A stretch of 64,000 nt of DNA, from contig KE993464.1 of the NCBI GenBank assembly GCA_000466585.1, positions 424,458-488,457 on the forward strand, in the 5' to 3' direction. The notes under the pieces are model-generated. The model searched no databases. It worked only from the letters and a program-made list of their open reading frames with translations, and had not been told where the DNA came from. The DNA comes from Clostridiales bacterium oral taxon 876 str. F0540. Its GTDB lineage: Bacteria; Bacillota; Clostridia; Clostridiales; Clostridiaceae. The translations under genes were made by a program, and so were the position numbers. Below are positions 48,464-57,577 of this stretch, piece after piece; positions within the stretch are counted from its first letter, which is position 1; each line of letters starts with the position of its first letter.

Positions 48464-50722
48464 ATGGATTTACAAAAGCTTTTGAATAAAGAACAATACG
48501 ATGCTGCTACTACTATAAATGGACCGCTTCTTATACTTGCAGGTGCAGGTTCAGGGAAAACAAGAGTATTGACCTATAGAATAGCTCATATGATAAATGA
48601 TTTAGGCGTATATCCTTCTCAAATTCTTGCTATAACTTTTACTAATAAGGCAGCTCAGGAGATGAAGGAAAGAGTTAAGACCTTGGTTGGTGACGAAGTT
48701 AATAATATGTGGGTATCAACCTTCCACTCAAGCTGTGTAAGAATTTTAAGACGTGAAATAGATAAGCTTGGATATAATAAAAACTTTGTTATATATGATA
48801 CTTATGATCAAAAAACTCTAGTTAAACAATGCATGAAAGAGCTTAACATAAATGAAAAAGACATAGATGAAAAAGAAATAATAAACAAAATAGGCAGTGC
48901 GAAAGACAAACTAATAACACCGGAACAGTTTAAAAGAGAAAATCAATATAATTTCAGACTGAATAAAGTAGCTGATGCTTATATTCTTTATCAGAAAAGG
49001 CTTAAGAGCAATAATGCTTTAGATTTTGATGATATTATATTTAAAACAGTTCAGCTTTTCACCGAGCATAAAGATGTACTTGAATTTTATCAAAGAAAGT
49101 TTAAGTATATTATGGTGGATGAGTATCAGGATACAAATATGACACAGTACGAACTTGTAAGGCTTCTTTCTGCAGGGCATAGGAACATATGCGTTGTGGG
49201 TGATGATGATCAATGCATATATGAGTGGAGAGGAGCAAATATAAGGAATATCCTGGACTTTGAGAAGGATTATCCTGAAGCAAAAGTTATAAAGCTTGAG
49301 CAAAACTATAGATCCAAGGGCAATATATTAAGTGCTGCAAACTCTGTAATAAAAAATAACTTTGAAAGAAAAGACAAGGTACTCAGAACAACTAATGAAG
49401 ATGGAGGAAAGATAAAAATCTACAGAGCTTTCTCAGATAATGATGAAGGTGATTTTGTAGTTTCTGAGATGAAGAGGATTATTAAAGAAGAGGGAAGAAG
49501 ATTCAGTGACTTTGCTGTGCTTTATAGAACAAATGCTCAGTCTCGTATATTTGAAGACAGCTTTATAAAAGCAGATATTCCATATAGACTTATCGGAGGT
49601 CTTAAATTCTATGACAGAAAAGAAATAAAAGATATTATGGCTTACTTAAAGCTTATAAACAATCCGCTAGATGATATAAGTCTTCAAAGAATAATAAATG
49701 TGCCTAAGAGAAGCATAGGAGAGGCTACTGTAGCTAAAATTCAGGAATTTGCGAATAATAATGAAGATCCTCTTTACAGCACTTTATTAGATGTAGATTA
49801 TGTACCGGGATTAACAGCAAGAACTATAACTTCTATTAATAAGTTTACAAGTCTTGTTAACAGCTTTATGAGAAAAAGAGATGAAATACCGGTTTCTGAG
49901 CTTATTGAGACAATACTTGAAGACACAGGATATTTAAAGGAACTTAAGAATTCAAAGGACGTAGAAGATGAAAGCAGAATAGAAAACCTTAAGGAATTAG
50001 TATCAGCAGCTGTTGATTTTGAGCAGAATAATGAAGATACTTCCTTGGGAGCCTTCCTTGAAAAGGTTGTTTTGGTTTCTGATATAGATAATTTTGATGA
50101 AAATGCAGATTCAGTAGTTTTAATGACGCTTCATAGTGCTAAAGGACTTGAGTTTCCAGTAGTATTTATGGTAGGGATGGAAAACGGAATATTCCCTGGT
50201 CAATCTTCTTTAAATAATGAGGATGAAATGCAGGAATCAAGAAGATTATGCTATGTTGGTATTACGAGAGCCAAAGAAAAGCTTTATATGACTTCAGCAG
50301 AAATAAGAAGAGTTTTTGGAAGGACTGTAGCTTACTCACCATCTGACTTCTTAAACGAGGTGCCGGCATTTTTAAAGGAATATGTGGGAGGAAAATCCTT
50401 CAGCCAAAGATTTAACAGCCCAGCGCCCACGAAAGGAAGTATGAGTGATATCTTTGGAAACAACGGACCAAAGTCTGTTGGATATGGAGCACAAGCATAC
50501 AATATGAATAGTGCACCGCAGCCAAAACCTCAAAATACTAACGGAAAGCTTTTAACAGCTGAAGAAGCAACCTTGGGAAGAAAAGTAAAACATGCTAAAT
50601 TTGGAGTTGGTACTATAGTAAGTGTTTCGAGAGATGGAAGCGACATAAGACTTACTATTGCCTTTAATACGCAAGGAATTAAGAATTTTATGCTTGGTCT
50701 CGCTCCGTTGGAAGTAATGTAG
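48464..50722 (+). CDS. pcrA: ATP-dependent DNA helicase PcrA (UvrD/Rep family)
   Basis: A 752-aa superfamily 1A 3'-5' helicase for repair and plasmid replication. Motifs in order: Walker A AGAGSGKT (about 29), TFTNKAAQEM, DEYQDTN (Walker B, about 225), GDDDQCIYEWRGA, QNYRS, and the C-terminal LMTLHSAKGLEFPVVFMVG and YVGITRAKEKLYM. The C-terminal tail (KVKHAKFGVGTIVSV) is the PcrA/UvrD Tudor-like domain that contacts RNA polymerase. It has GGAGG upstream and ligA follows, a common Firmicute pairing. Confidence 0.97.
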   Translation: MDLQKLLNKEQYDAATTINGPLLILAGAGSGKTRVLTYRIAHMINDLGVYPSQILAITFTNKAAQEMKERVKTLVGDEVNNMWVSTFHSSCVRILRREIDKLGYNKNFVIYDTYDQKTLVKQCMKELNINEKDIDEKEIINKIGSAKDKLITPEQFKRENQYNFRLNKVADAYILYQKRLKSNNALDFDDIIFKTVQLFTEHKDVLEFYQRKFKYIMVDEYQDTNMTQYELVRLLSAGHRNICVVGDDDQCIYEWRGANIRNILDFEKDYPEAKVIKLEQNYRSKGNILSAANSVIKNNFERKDKVLRTTNEDGGKIKIYRAFSDNDEGDFVVSEMKRIIKEEGRRFSDFAVLYRTNAQSRIFEDSFIKADIPYRLIGGLKFYDRKEIKDIMAYLKLINNPLDDISLQRIINVPKRSIGEATVAKIQEFANNNEDPLYSTLLDVDYVPGLTARTITSINKFTSLVNSFMRKRDEIPVSELIETILEDTGYLKELKNSKDVEDESRIENLKELVSAAVDFEQNNEDTSLGAFLEKVVLVSDIDNFDENADSVVLMTLHSAKGLEFPVVFMVGMENGIFPGQSSLNNEDEMQESRRLCYVGITRAKEKLYMTSAEIRRVFGRTVAYSPSDFLNEVPAFLKEYVGGKSFSQRFNSPAPTKGSMSDIFGNNGPKSVGYGAQAYNMNSAPQPKPQNTNGKLLTAEEATLGRKVKHAKFGVGTIVSVSRDGSDIRLTIAFNTQGIKNFMLGLAPLEVM

Positions 50723-50732
50723 AATTAGCAGC

Positions 50733-50779
50733 GTAGAATGAAGAAATAAAATCCTTTAATTCTTCATTCCTCATTCTAC
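50733..50779. repeat. Inverted repeat in the pcrA-ligA spacer
   Basis: GTAGAATGA (50733-50741) and TCATTCTAC (50771-50779) pair, with inner AGAA/TTCT and repeated GAATGA / TTCATTCCTCATTC units. It resembles small dispersed intergenic repeats of clostridia. There is no T run, so pcrA and ligA may still be co-transcribed. Confidence 0.55.
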
Positions 50780-50813
50780 ATTTTACAGTGTAAATTTTAT
50801 TTGGAGGTTTATT

Positions 50814-52814
50814 ATGGATGACAGGAATACTAAAATAGCAAGAATACATGAGTTGGCAGAAGAACTCAATAAGCATGCTTATAATTATTATGTGCTTGAT
50901 AATCCTACGATTTCAGATAAAGAGTATGATAAAAAGTATGATGAGCTTTTAAATCTTGAGAAGGAAATAAATTATGTGCTTCCTTATTCACCAACGCAAA
51001 GAGTTGGCGATATAGTTTTATCAGAGTTTCAGAAATACACTCATAGAGCAAAACTTTGGAGTTTGGATAAGTCACAATCTTTAGAGGAGCTTTCTGATTG
51101 GGTTAATAGAAATAAAAAGTTTGTTTCTGAGTATAATTCAACTCATGAGGATAAGCTGCCTGAGCTGACCTTTGTTGTTACAAAGAAGTTTGATGGACTC
51201 ACGCTTAACTGCACCTACGATGAAGAAGGAGTTCTTATAAGAGCAGCAACAAGAGGTACAGGTACAATTGGTGAGAATATTACAGCACAGGCAAAGACCA
51301 TAAAGAGTCTTCCTTTAAAAATAGACAATGACTATCAGTTTGAGATTCATGGAGAGGCTATTATGACTAAGAAAGCCTTTGATGAATATAATAAAAAGGC
51401 TGAAGTTCCCCTTAAAAACTTAAGAAATGGTGCAGCAGGAGCGCTTAGAAACCTTAATATAAAGGAAACCGCAAGAAGAAATCTTTCTGCATTTTTCTAT
51501 GACATAGGATATACAGAAGGTGAACCCTTTGAAAATTACATAGATATGATGAATTTTATAAAAGAAAAGGGCTTTCCTGTTGATGAATATATTAAAGTAT
51601 GCAAAACCATGGAAGAATTGAAAACGGAAATAGATTACATAGAGTCTATAAGAGATGAATTGGATTATGATATAGATGGTGCTGTTATAGTTATAAATGA
51701 TACCAGAACAAGAGAACTTTTAGGCTATACAGTTAAGTTTCCAAGATGGGCTATTGCTTTTAAATTTGAAGCACAAGAAGCAACTACAAAGCTTTTAGAG
51801 GTGGAGTGGAATGTTGGAAGAAGCGGAAGAGTTACTCCTACTGCACTTCTTGACCCTGTTGAGCTGGCAGGGGCTACTGTAAAAAGAGCTACTTTAAATA
51901 ATATGGATGATATAGCTAGAAAGGGCGTTAAAATCGGATGTGAGGTCTTTGTCAGAAGATCAAATGATGTTATTCCTGAAATAATGGGAGTAGTTGAGGA
52001 AACTGCAAAAGATGGAATCGATATAGAGGTGCCAAAGTATTGCCCTGCGTGTGGAAGTGAACTTATTCAAGAAGGTGTGCATTATTTTTGCGATAATACT
52101 TTGTCCTGTAAGCCTCAAATGGTTAAAAGCATTGTGCATTTTGGGAGCCGTGAAGCTATGAATATTGAAGGGTTCAGCGAGAAAACTGCTGAGCAGATTT
52201 TTGAAAAACTGGATATTAAATCTATAGCTGATTTATATAGATTAAAGAAAGAGGACTTATTAACTCTTGAAAAATTTGGAGATAAAAAAGCTCAGAATTT
52301 GTTAGATGCCATAGGAAAAAGCAAGGAATGTGATTTGCCTTCTTTTATATTTGCGCTTGGAATACCTAATGTTGGGAAGAAGACAGCTACAGATTTATCT
52401 AAAACCTTTAAAAATCTGGAAACTCTCCAAAAAGCAACATTTGAAGAATTAATTTCAATACAGGATGTTGGGGACATTGTAGCTGAAAGTGTATTAGAAT
52501 TTTTTAAAGAGGAAAAAATAATTAATAGCATCAATGAACTATTAGCTCTAGGAGTCAAGCCTTATTTTCAGGAAACAAAGGTTATGGAAAATCCATTTAT
52601 GAACAAAACTGTAGTAGTAACAGGAAGTCTTGAAGGATATAGCAGAACTGAAATAAAGGATAAACTTGAGTCATTAGGAGCTAAAGTGTCAGGAAGTGTA
52701 AGCAAAAAAACTAATTACGTTGTTGTAGGTAATGAACCAGGTTCCAAGTATGAAAAGGCTGTAGAATTGGGAGTTAAGATACTTACGGAAGAAGAATTTA
52801 ATTCCATGTTGTAA
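50814..52814 (+). CDS. ligA: NAD-dependent DNA ligase
   Basis: A 666-aa LigA with the usual order: domain Ia (NYYVLDNPTISDKEYDKKYDELL), adenylation domain with KFDGLTL (the lysine is the AMP acceptor) and RGTGTIGENIT, OB fold, zinc finger (CPAC...CDNTLSC), HhH region (FGDKKAQNLL, LGIPNVGKKTA) and a C-terminal BRCT domain (KTVVVTGSLEGYSRTEIK). The motif I reads TKKFDG instead of the common EPKIDG, which marks an atypical subgroup but keeps the lysine and DG. GGAGG precedes the ATG. Confidence 0.95.
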   Translation: MDDRNTKIARIHELAEELNKHAYNYYVLDNPTISDKEYDKKYDELLNLEKEINYVLPYSPTQRVGDIVLSEFQKYTHRAKLWSLDKSQSLEELSDWVNRNKKFVSEYNSTHEDKLPELTFVVTKKFDGLTLNCTYDEEGVLIRAATRGTGTIGENITAQAKTIKSLPLKIDNDYQFEIHGEAIMTKKAFDEYNKKAEVPLKNLRNGAAGALRNLNIKETARRNLSAFFYDIGYTEGEPFENYIDMMNFIKEKGFPVDEYIKVCKTMEELKTEIDYIESIRDELDYDIDGAVIVINDTRTRELLGYTVKFPRWAIAFKFEAQEATTKLLEVEWNVGRSGRVTPTALLDPVELAGATVKRATLNNMDDIARKGVKIGCEVFVRRSNDVIPEIMGVVEETAKDGIDIEVPKYCPACGSELIQEGVHYFCDNTLSCKPQMVKSIVHFGSREAMNIEGFSEKTAEQIFEKLDIKSIADLYRLKKEDLLTLEKFGDKKAQNLLDAIGKSKECDLPSFIFALGIPNVGKKTATDLSKTFKNLETLQKATFEELISIQDVGDIVAESVLEFFKEEKIINSINELLALGVKPYFQETKVMENPFMNKTVVVTGSLEGYSRTEIKDKLESLGAKVSGSVSKKTNYVVVGNEPGSKYEKAVELGVKILTEEEFNSML

Positions 52815-52917
52815 AATATTTGTAAAAAGTATCTAAATAGCTTTACAAATTCAGTAATTTGGATTATTATACTGTATGGAAATAGGTTTGTCCTAACAAT
52901 GTAACGGAGGAGAGAAA

Positions 52918-53187
52918 ATGAGAAAAACCATAAATGCACTTGGTTGGTTAAGTGTTATGCTTACAATAGCAGCATTAGTTTCAACAATGCTTTCAACTTA
53001 TCACTTTGTGTACATAAAATATTTTTATGGATATTACACACTCCAAACCTGTTTGTTTTTCACAATGATTATTTGGGGAGTGAAGATGTTTTACTTAAAA
53101 TCTTCCTTTAAGGACGTAGTTTATACAGCTATATGTTTTTTAATGGCTTTTGGCTCTATGTTTTTTAGACTGATGAAGGTTAACTAA
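52918..53187 (+). CDS. Small integral membrane protein
   Basis: An 89-aa protein with three predicted transmembrane helices (LGWLSVMLTIAALVSTML, TCLFFTMIIWGVKMFYL, AICFLMAFGSMFF). AACGGAGGAG precedes the ATG and a terminator follows. No family is recognised. Confidence 0.8.
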   Translation: MRKTINALGWLSVMLTIAALVSTMLSTYHFVYIKYFYGYYTLQTCLFFTMIIWGVKMFYLKSSFKDVVYTAICFLMAFGSMFFRLMKVN

Positions 53188-53199
53188 ATAAGTTTATAT

Positions 53200-53232
53200 A
53201 ATACATCAATTACAAGATTGATGTATTTTTTT
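53200..53232 (+). terminator. Terminator of the small membrane protein gene
   Basis: AATACATCAAT and ATTGATGTATT form a perfect 11-bp stem around TACAAG, then TTTTT. Confidence 0.85.
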
Positions 53233-53305
53233 GTACTTATATAGCCTAAAAAGTTTATTTTGTGGTAGAATATTAAATATTGATAACATGGGAAGAGGTG
53301 GAAAA

Positions 53306-53593
53306 ATGTCAGTAACAAAAAAAGATGTAGAACATGTAGCAGAATTAGCAAGACTCAGCTTTACTGAAGATGAAAAGGAAGCCTTAATACACGATTTAAA
53401 TAATGTTTTAGGGTACATAGAAAAATTGAATGAACTTGATACAGAAAATGTGGATATTATAGTAAATCCATATTATATCGAAAACAGATTGAGAGAAGAT
53501 GTGGTTAAGCCATCTATGGAGCTTAGTGATGTGCTTTCAAATGCTCCTGACAAGCTTGAAGAGTATTTCTTAGTTCCTAAGGTTATTGAATAG
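53306..53593 (+). CDS. gatC: Asp-tRNA(Asn)/Glu-tRNA(Gln) amidotransferase subunit C
   Basis: A 95-aa subunit that stabilises GatA-GatB. Conserved: VTKKDVEHVAELARLSFTEDE, INKLNELDTENV-type segment and NRLREDVV. ATG 53306 has AGAGGTG upstream; the longer open frame is not supported. First gene of gatCAB, which makes Gln-tRNA and often Asn-tRNA by transamidation. Confidence 0.96.
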   Translation: MSVTKKDVEHVAELARLSFTEDEKEALIHDLNNVLGYIEKLNELDTENVDIIVNPYYIENRLREDVVKPSMELSDVLSNAPDKLEEYFLVPKVIE

Positions 53594-53616
53594 ATTATCC
53601 ATAAGGAGGTTAGGCA

Positions 53617-55074
53617 ATGGAATTACATAAGTTAAAAGCTCATGAATTAAAAGAGCTTATAAGTAAAAAGGAAGTTAAAGTACAAGAAGTTACAGATTCT
53701 TTTTTAAATAGAATAGAAAATGTTGATGATAAAATTGGAGCTTATTTATATGTTGCCAAAGATGAAGCTCAAAGCAAGGCAAAGGAATTAGATGAGAAAA
53801 TAAGCCGTGGTGAAAGCATTGGAGCCCTTGGCGGAGTTCCTGTTGCAATAAAAGATAATATAAGCGTCAAGGGAATGCAAAATACCTGTGCTTCTAAAAT
53901 ATTAGAAGGCTATGTTGCTCCATATGATGCTCATATAGTTGAAAAGCTAAAGAAGGAAGATGCAGTAATACTTGGTAAACTTAATATGGATGAGTTTGCT
54001 ATGGGTTCCTCAAACGAAAACAGTGCTTATAAATTAGTAAAAAATCCATGGGATTTAGAAAGAGTTCCAGGGGGATCATCAGGGGGAGCTGCTGCTTCAG
54101 TTGCTGCTTTTGAAGCGCCCCTTTCATTAGGATCAGAAACAGGGGGCTCAGTAAGACAGCCTGCTTCACTTTGCGGAGTAGTAGGACTAAAGCCTACTTA
54201 TGGAAGGATATCAAGGTATGGACTTGTTGCCTTTGGTTCAACTTTAGATCAGATTGGACCTTTCGGCAGGGACGTTGAGGATTGCGCTCTAATAACTCAG
54301 CATATTTCAGGTTTTGATCATAGAGATTCCACAACAGCTGATACAGCAGTTCAGGATTACAGCAAAAGCCTTACAAAGGATATTAGAGGAAAAAGAATCG
54401 GTATACCAAAGGAATTCTTTGGAGAGGGCTTAAATGATGATGTAAGAAAATCTGTAGAAGAAGCTATAAGAGTTCTTAAAGATAATGGAGCGGTTGTTGA
54501 AGAATGCTCATTGCCTCTATCTGAATATGCATTGGCTGTGTATTATATAATTGCAAGTGCTGAAGCTTCCTCAAACTTATCCAGATTTGATGGAGTAAGA
54601 TATGGTCATAGAGCAAAAGAATTCAATGATGCTGTCGATATATATTATAAGTCAAGAAATGAAGGATTTGGGAAAGAAGTTAAGAGAAGAATAATGCTCG
54701 GTACCTATGCTCTATCAGCAGGATACTATGATGCTTACTATAAAAAAGCTTTAAAGGTTAGAAACTTAATAAAGCAGGATTTCCAGAGGGTATTTAAGGA
54801 GTTTGATGCAGTTGTTTCTCCAACTACACCAACACCAGCTTTTAAAATAGGTGAAAAAGTAGATGATGTACTTTCAATGTACTTATCAGATATTTATACT
54901 GTTCCCGTAAATATTGCTGGAATCCCAGCAATTTCAGTACCTTGCGGAAAAGTTAACGGACTTCCGGTTGGTCTTCAATTTATGGGCGACTACTTTAGAG
55001 AAGACCTGCTGTTTAATCTTGCATACAGCTATGAGCAGTCTACTGATTGGCACAAAGAAGTACCAAATATTTAA
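53617..55074 (+). CDS. gatA: Asp-tRNA(Asn)/Glu-tRNA(Gln) amidotransferase subunit A
   Basis: A 485-aa amidase-signature glutaminase that supplies ammonia. The catalytic Ser-cisSer-Lys triad is visible in VPVAIKDNI (Lys) and GGSSGGAAASVA with GSETGGSVRQPAS (Ser). AAGGAGG precedes the ATG. It lies 23 bp after gatC and 23 bp before gatB. Confidence 0.97.
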   Translation: MELHKLKAHELKELISKKEVKVQEVTDSFLNRIENVDDKIGAYLYVAKDEAQSKAKELDEKISRGESIGALGGVPVAIKDNISVKGMQNTCASKILEGYVAPYDAHIVEKLKKEDAVILGKLNMDEFAMGSSNENSAYKLVKNPWDLERVPGGSSGGAAASVAAFEAPLSLGSETGGSVRQPASLCGVVGLKPTYGRISRYGLVAFGSTLDQIGPFGRDVEDCALITQHISGFDHRDSTTADTAVQDYSKSLTKDIRGKRIGIPKEFFGEGLNDDVRKSVEEAIRVLKDNGAVVEECSLPLSEYALAVYYIIASAEASSNLSRFDGVRYGHRAKEFNDAVDIYYKSRNEGFGKEVKRRIMLGTYALSAGYYDAYYKKALKVRNLIKQDFQRVFKEFDAVVSPTTPTPAFKIGEKVDDVLSMYLSDIYTVPVNIAGIPAISVPCGKVNGLPVGLQFMGDYFREDLLFNLAYSYEQSTDWHKEVPNI

Positions 55075-55097
55075 GGGAATCAGAGGTGAAAAACAAT

Positions 55098-56531
55098 ATG
55101 AATTACGAAGCAGTAATAGGTTTAGAGGTTCATGCTGAGCTTTCTACAAAAACTAAAATTTATTGCGGATGTACAACTGAATTCGGCGGACAGCCTAATA
55201 CTCATGTATGTCCAGTGTGTTTAGGTCTTCCGGGGTCATTGCCTCAGCTGAACAAAAGTGTAGTAGAATATGGAGTTAAAGCAGGGCTTGCACTTAACTG
55301 TAAGATACATAATATAAGCAGGATGGATAGAAAAAATTATTTTTATCCTGATAATCCTAAAAATTATCAAATCACGCAGGATGAACTTCCTTTATGTTAT
55401 GACGGATATATAGAAATAGAGCTTGAAAATGGTGAAAAGAAAAGAATTGGAGTTGAAAGAATACATATAGAAGAAGATGCAGGAAAGCTTCTTCACACTT
55501 CAGCAGGAACTTTAGTGGACTATAACAGAGCAGGAGTTCCTCTTATTGAGATTGTTTCAAAGCCTGACATAAGAACACCTGAGGAAGCAACTCTTTATCT
55601 TCAAAAGCTTAAGAGCATACTAAGCTCTATAGGAGTATCTGACGTTAAAATGGAAGAAGGTTCATTAAGATGTGATGGAAACATATCTATAAGACCTGAA
55701 GGCAGCACAGAGTTTGGAGTAAAATCAGAAATTAAAAACATGAACTCCTTTAAGGCTTTAGAAAAAGCTTTAAACTATGAATACGACAGACAGAAAAAAG
55801 CTGTAGAAGCAGGTGAAAAGCTGTTTATCGAAACAAGAAGATGGGATGAAGCTAAATCTGAAACTGTAGTTATGAGAAATAAGGAACAGGCTAACGACTA
55901 TAGATATTTTCCAGAAGGAGATTTGGTAACTCTTAATGTAAGCAATGGATGGATAGAGGAAATAAGAAGTACTATACCTGAACTTCCTCATGAAAAGGCT
56001 GAAAGATTCATTAAAGAATATGAAATTCCAAAATATGACGCCGGAGTATTAACTCTTTCCATGGCAATGGCTGACTTCTTCGAGGTGGCAGCAAAAGAGA
56101 GCAATGATCCTAAAGCTGCATCTAACTGGCTTATGGGTGATATTTCAAGACTTATGAATGAAAAAAATATGGAAGCTCATGAGCTTAAATTTAAGCCAAG
56201 TGATTTAGCGGAGCTTATTAAGCTTATAAATTCAGGAACAATTTCAAACAACATAGGCAAAAAAGTTGTTGAAGAGATGTTTGAAAGCGGTAAGAATCCT
56301 AAACTCATTGTTGAAGAAAAGGGACTTGTTCAAAATAATGATGAAGGTGCAATACGTGATGCGGTAGTTAAGGTTATTGAGGCAAATCCTAAGGCTGTAG
56401 AAGATTTTAAAAATGGAAAGACAAGAATAGTTGGCTTCCTTGTGGGGATTGTTATGAAGGAAACCAGAGGAAAAGCAAATCCTCAGATTGCAAATAAGTT
56501 AGTAACTGAAGAATTAAATAAGTTTTTATAG
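55098..56531 (+). CDS. gatB: Asp-tRNA(Asn)/Glu-tRNA(Gln) amidotransferase subunit B
   Basis: A 477-aa kinase-like subunit that binds and activates the misacylated tRNA. Signatures: YEAVIGLEVHAELSTKTKIYCGC, CPVCLGLPGSLPQLN, KNYFYPDNPKNYQITQ, IHIEEDAGKL, and a C-terminal tRNA-binding YqeY-like tail. ATG 55098 has AGAGGTG upstream; a longer open frame beginning inside gatA is a shadow. Confidence 0.97.
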   Translation: MNYEAVIGLEVHAELSTKTKIYCGCTTEFGGQPNTHVCPVCLGLPGSLPQLNKSVVEYGVKAGLALNCKIHNISRMDRKNYFYPDNPKNYQITQDELPLCYDGYIEIELENGEKKRIGVERIHIEEDAGKLLHTSAGTLVDYNRAGVPLIEIVSKPDIRTPEEATLYLQKLKSILSSIGVSDVKMEEGSLRCDGNISIRPEGSTEFGVKSEIKNMNSFKALEKALNYEYDRQKKAVEAGEKLFIETRRWDEAKSETVVMRNKEQANDYRYFPEGDLVTLNVSNGWIEEIRSTIPELPHEKAERFIKEYEIPKYDAGVLTLSMAMADFFEVAAKESNDPKAASNWLMGDISRLMNEKNMEAHELKFKPSDLAELIKLINSGTISNNIGKKVVEEMFESGKNPKLIVEEKGLVQNNDEGAIRDAVVKVIEANPKAVEDFKNGKTRIVGFLVGIVMKETRGKANPQIANKLVTEELNKFL

Positions 56532-56537
56532 AATACT

Positions 56538-56567
56538 AAAGGATGCTTAATGCATCCTTTAATATTT
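56538..56567. terminator. Terminator of the gat operon, shared with a convergent gene
   Basis: AAAGGATGC and GCATCCTTT pair around TTAAT, followed by AATATTTTTC. Confidence 0.8.
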
Positions 56568-56792
56568 TTCTTCATTATTTTCAGTTTCAAATTCAGTTGC
56601 AAACTCAGGATCTTTTTTCTCATTAGACCCATTCCTTGAACTATGATAAATAGTTTCTATAAGCTTTTCCATAAGATAGTTTTTATATCTTAGCTGCCCA
56701 AAAATTTGATTCAGTATTATAAATCCCCAAATAAGAACAAATATTACTGTTATCATTGTGAGAAGTCCAAAAATTTCAATAGTTAAAAGCAT
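56559..56792 (-). CDS. Small single-pass membrane protein
   Basis: A 77-aa protein with a transmembrane helix (IEIFGLLTMITVIFVLIWGFIIL) and an acidic cytoplasmic tail (DPEFATEFETENNEEKY). AGGAGG is upstream of the ATG. Convergent with gatB. No family is recognised. Confidence 0.7.
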   Translation of the reverse strand: MLLTIEIFGLLTMITVIFVLIWGFIILNQIFGQLRYKNYLMEKLIETIYHSSRNGSNEKKDPEFATEFETENNEEKY

Positions 56793-57015
56793 ATTTAAGC
56801 AGTTACCTCCTGTATTAGCCTATTTTATACAAATTAATTATATCATAAATATGGAAAATTTAATCTACTTAATTGTAAGATAATAAAAAAGTTATTGCAG
56901 TTTGAGAATGATAAATGTAATAACTTTACGGAGAATATAATTTTGAAGTTAAGAAATGGAAAATAAATACATATAATGTATTGTATTCATTTGAGAAATT
57001 GACTTGGAGGAGGTA

Positions 57016-57495
57016 ATGCGTACACTACTAGATTCCGTTTACTATAAACTTAGAAGAGAAGAAATAGAAAAAGCAAGTACTAGATTTAGGAGAATAAAAA
57101 CGGATACTATACTTAAAAATTTATCAAAACTTTGCTGGAAATATAATATACAGTACGAAATAATAATAAAGACAAGAGATATTCTAGTTATAAGACTTAC
57201 TAGTGTAAGGGAAACAGTAGTGCTTAAATACCATAATTGCAGTATGGTTTCAAGTAAAGAAATAGATGCTTTTATGAATGAACTTGATGAGGTAGAAGCT
57301 AATAGGGGCATTTATATAACAACAGGATATTTTGAAACAAGAGAAAGGCAAAGCTTTAAAAATCTATTTTTTAAGAAAGATATCCTTTTAGAGGATGGAT
57401 TAACCTTTATTAAAGGGCAATTAGGATTAACCAAAAAAACAATAGATAGCTTTAAAATAAGTAAATTAGATTTTTTTAAATATCTCCCTAATTAG
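57016..57495 (+). CDS. Mrr-like restriction-endonuclease-fold protein, probably inactive
   Basis: A 159-aa protein. The central part (VRETVVLKYHNCSMVSSKE then IDAFMNELDEVEANRGIYITTGYF) matches the Mrr_cat pattern (DxxVQxKRYxxxVGxxEVQxFxGxLxxxxAxxGxFITTxxF). The usual catalytic Asp and Gln-x-Lys are not evident (VLKY instead of VQCKR), so activity is doubtful. GGAGGAGG lies 2-5 nt before ATG 57016. Its role may be structural or in DNA binding. Confidence 0.65.
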   Translation: MRTLLDSVYYKLRREEIEKASTRFRRIKTDTILKNLSKLCWKYNIQYEIIIKTRDILVIRLTSVRETVVLKYHNCSMVSSKEIDAFMNELDEVEANRGIYITTGYFETRERQSFKNLFFKKDILLEDGLTFIKGQLGLTKKTIDSFKISKLDFFKYLPN

Positions 57496-57577
57496 AGTAA
57501 AGCTGATTAAATTATTGAATCTTGACAATAATTTATAGAAAGAATAGTATTATTAGCTAATGATGGGAGATTAATCT

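Noticed and set aside
50688..50876. Minus-strand 62-aa ORF across the pcrA-ligA spacer
   Set aside because: It is produced by the intergenic inverted repeat (RMRNEEL-type translation) and has no ribosome binding site.
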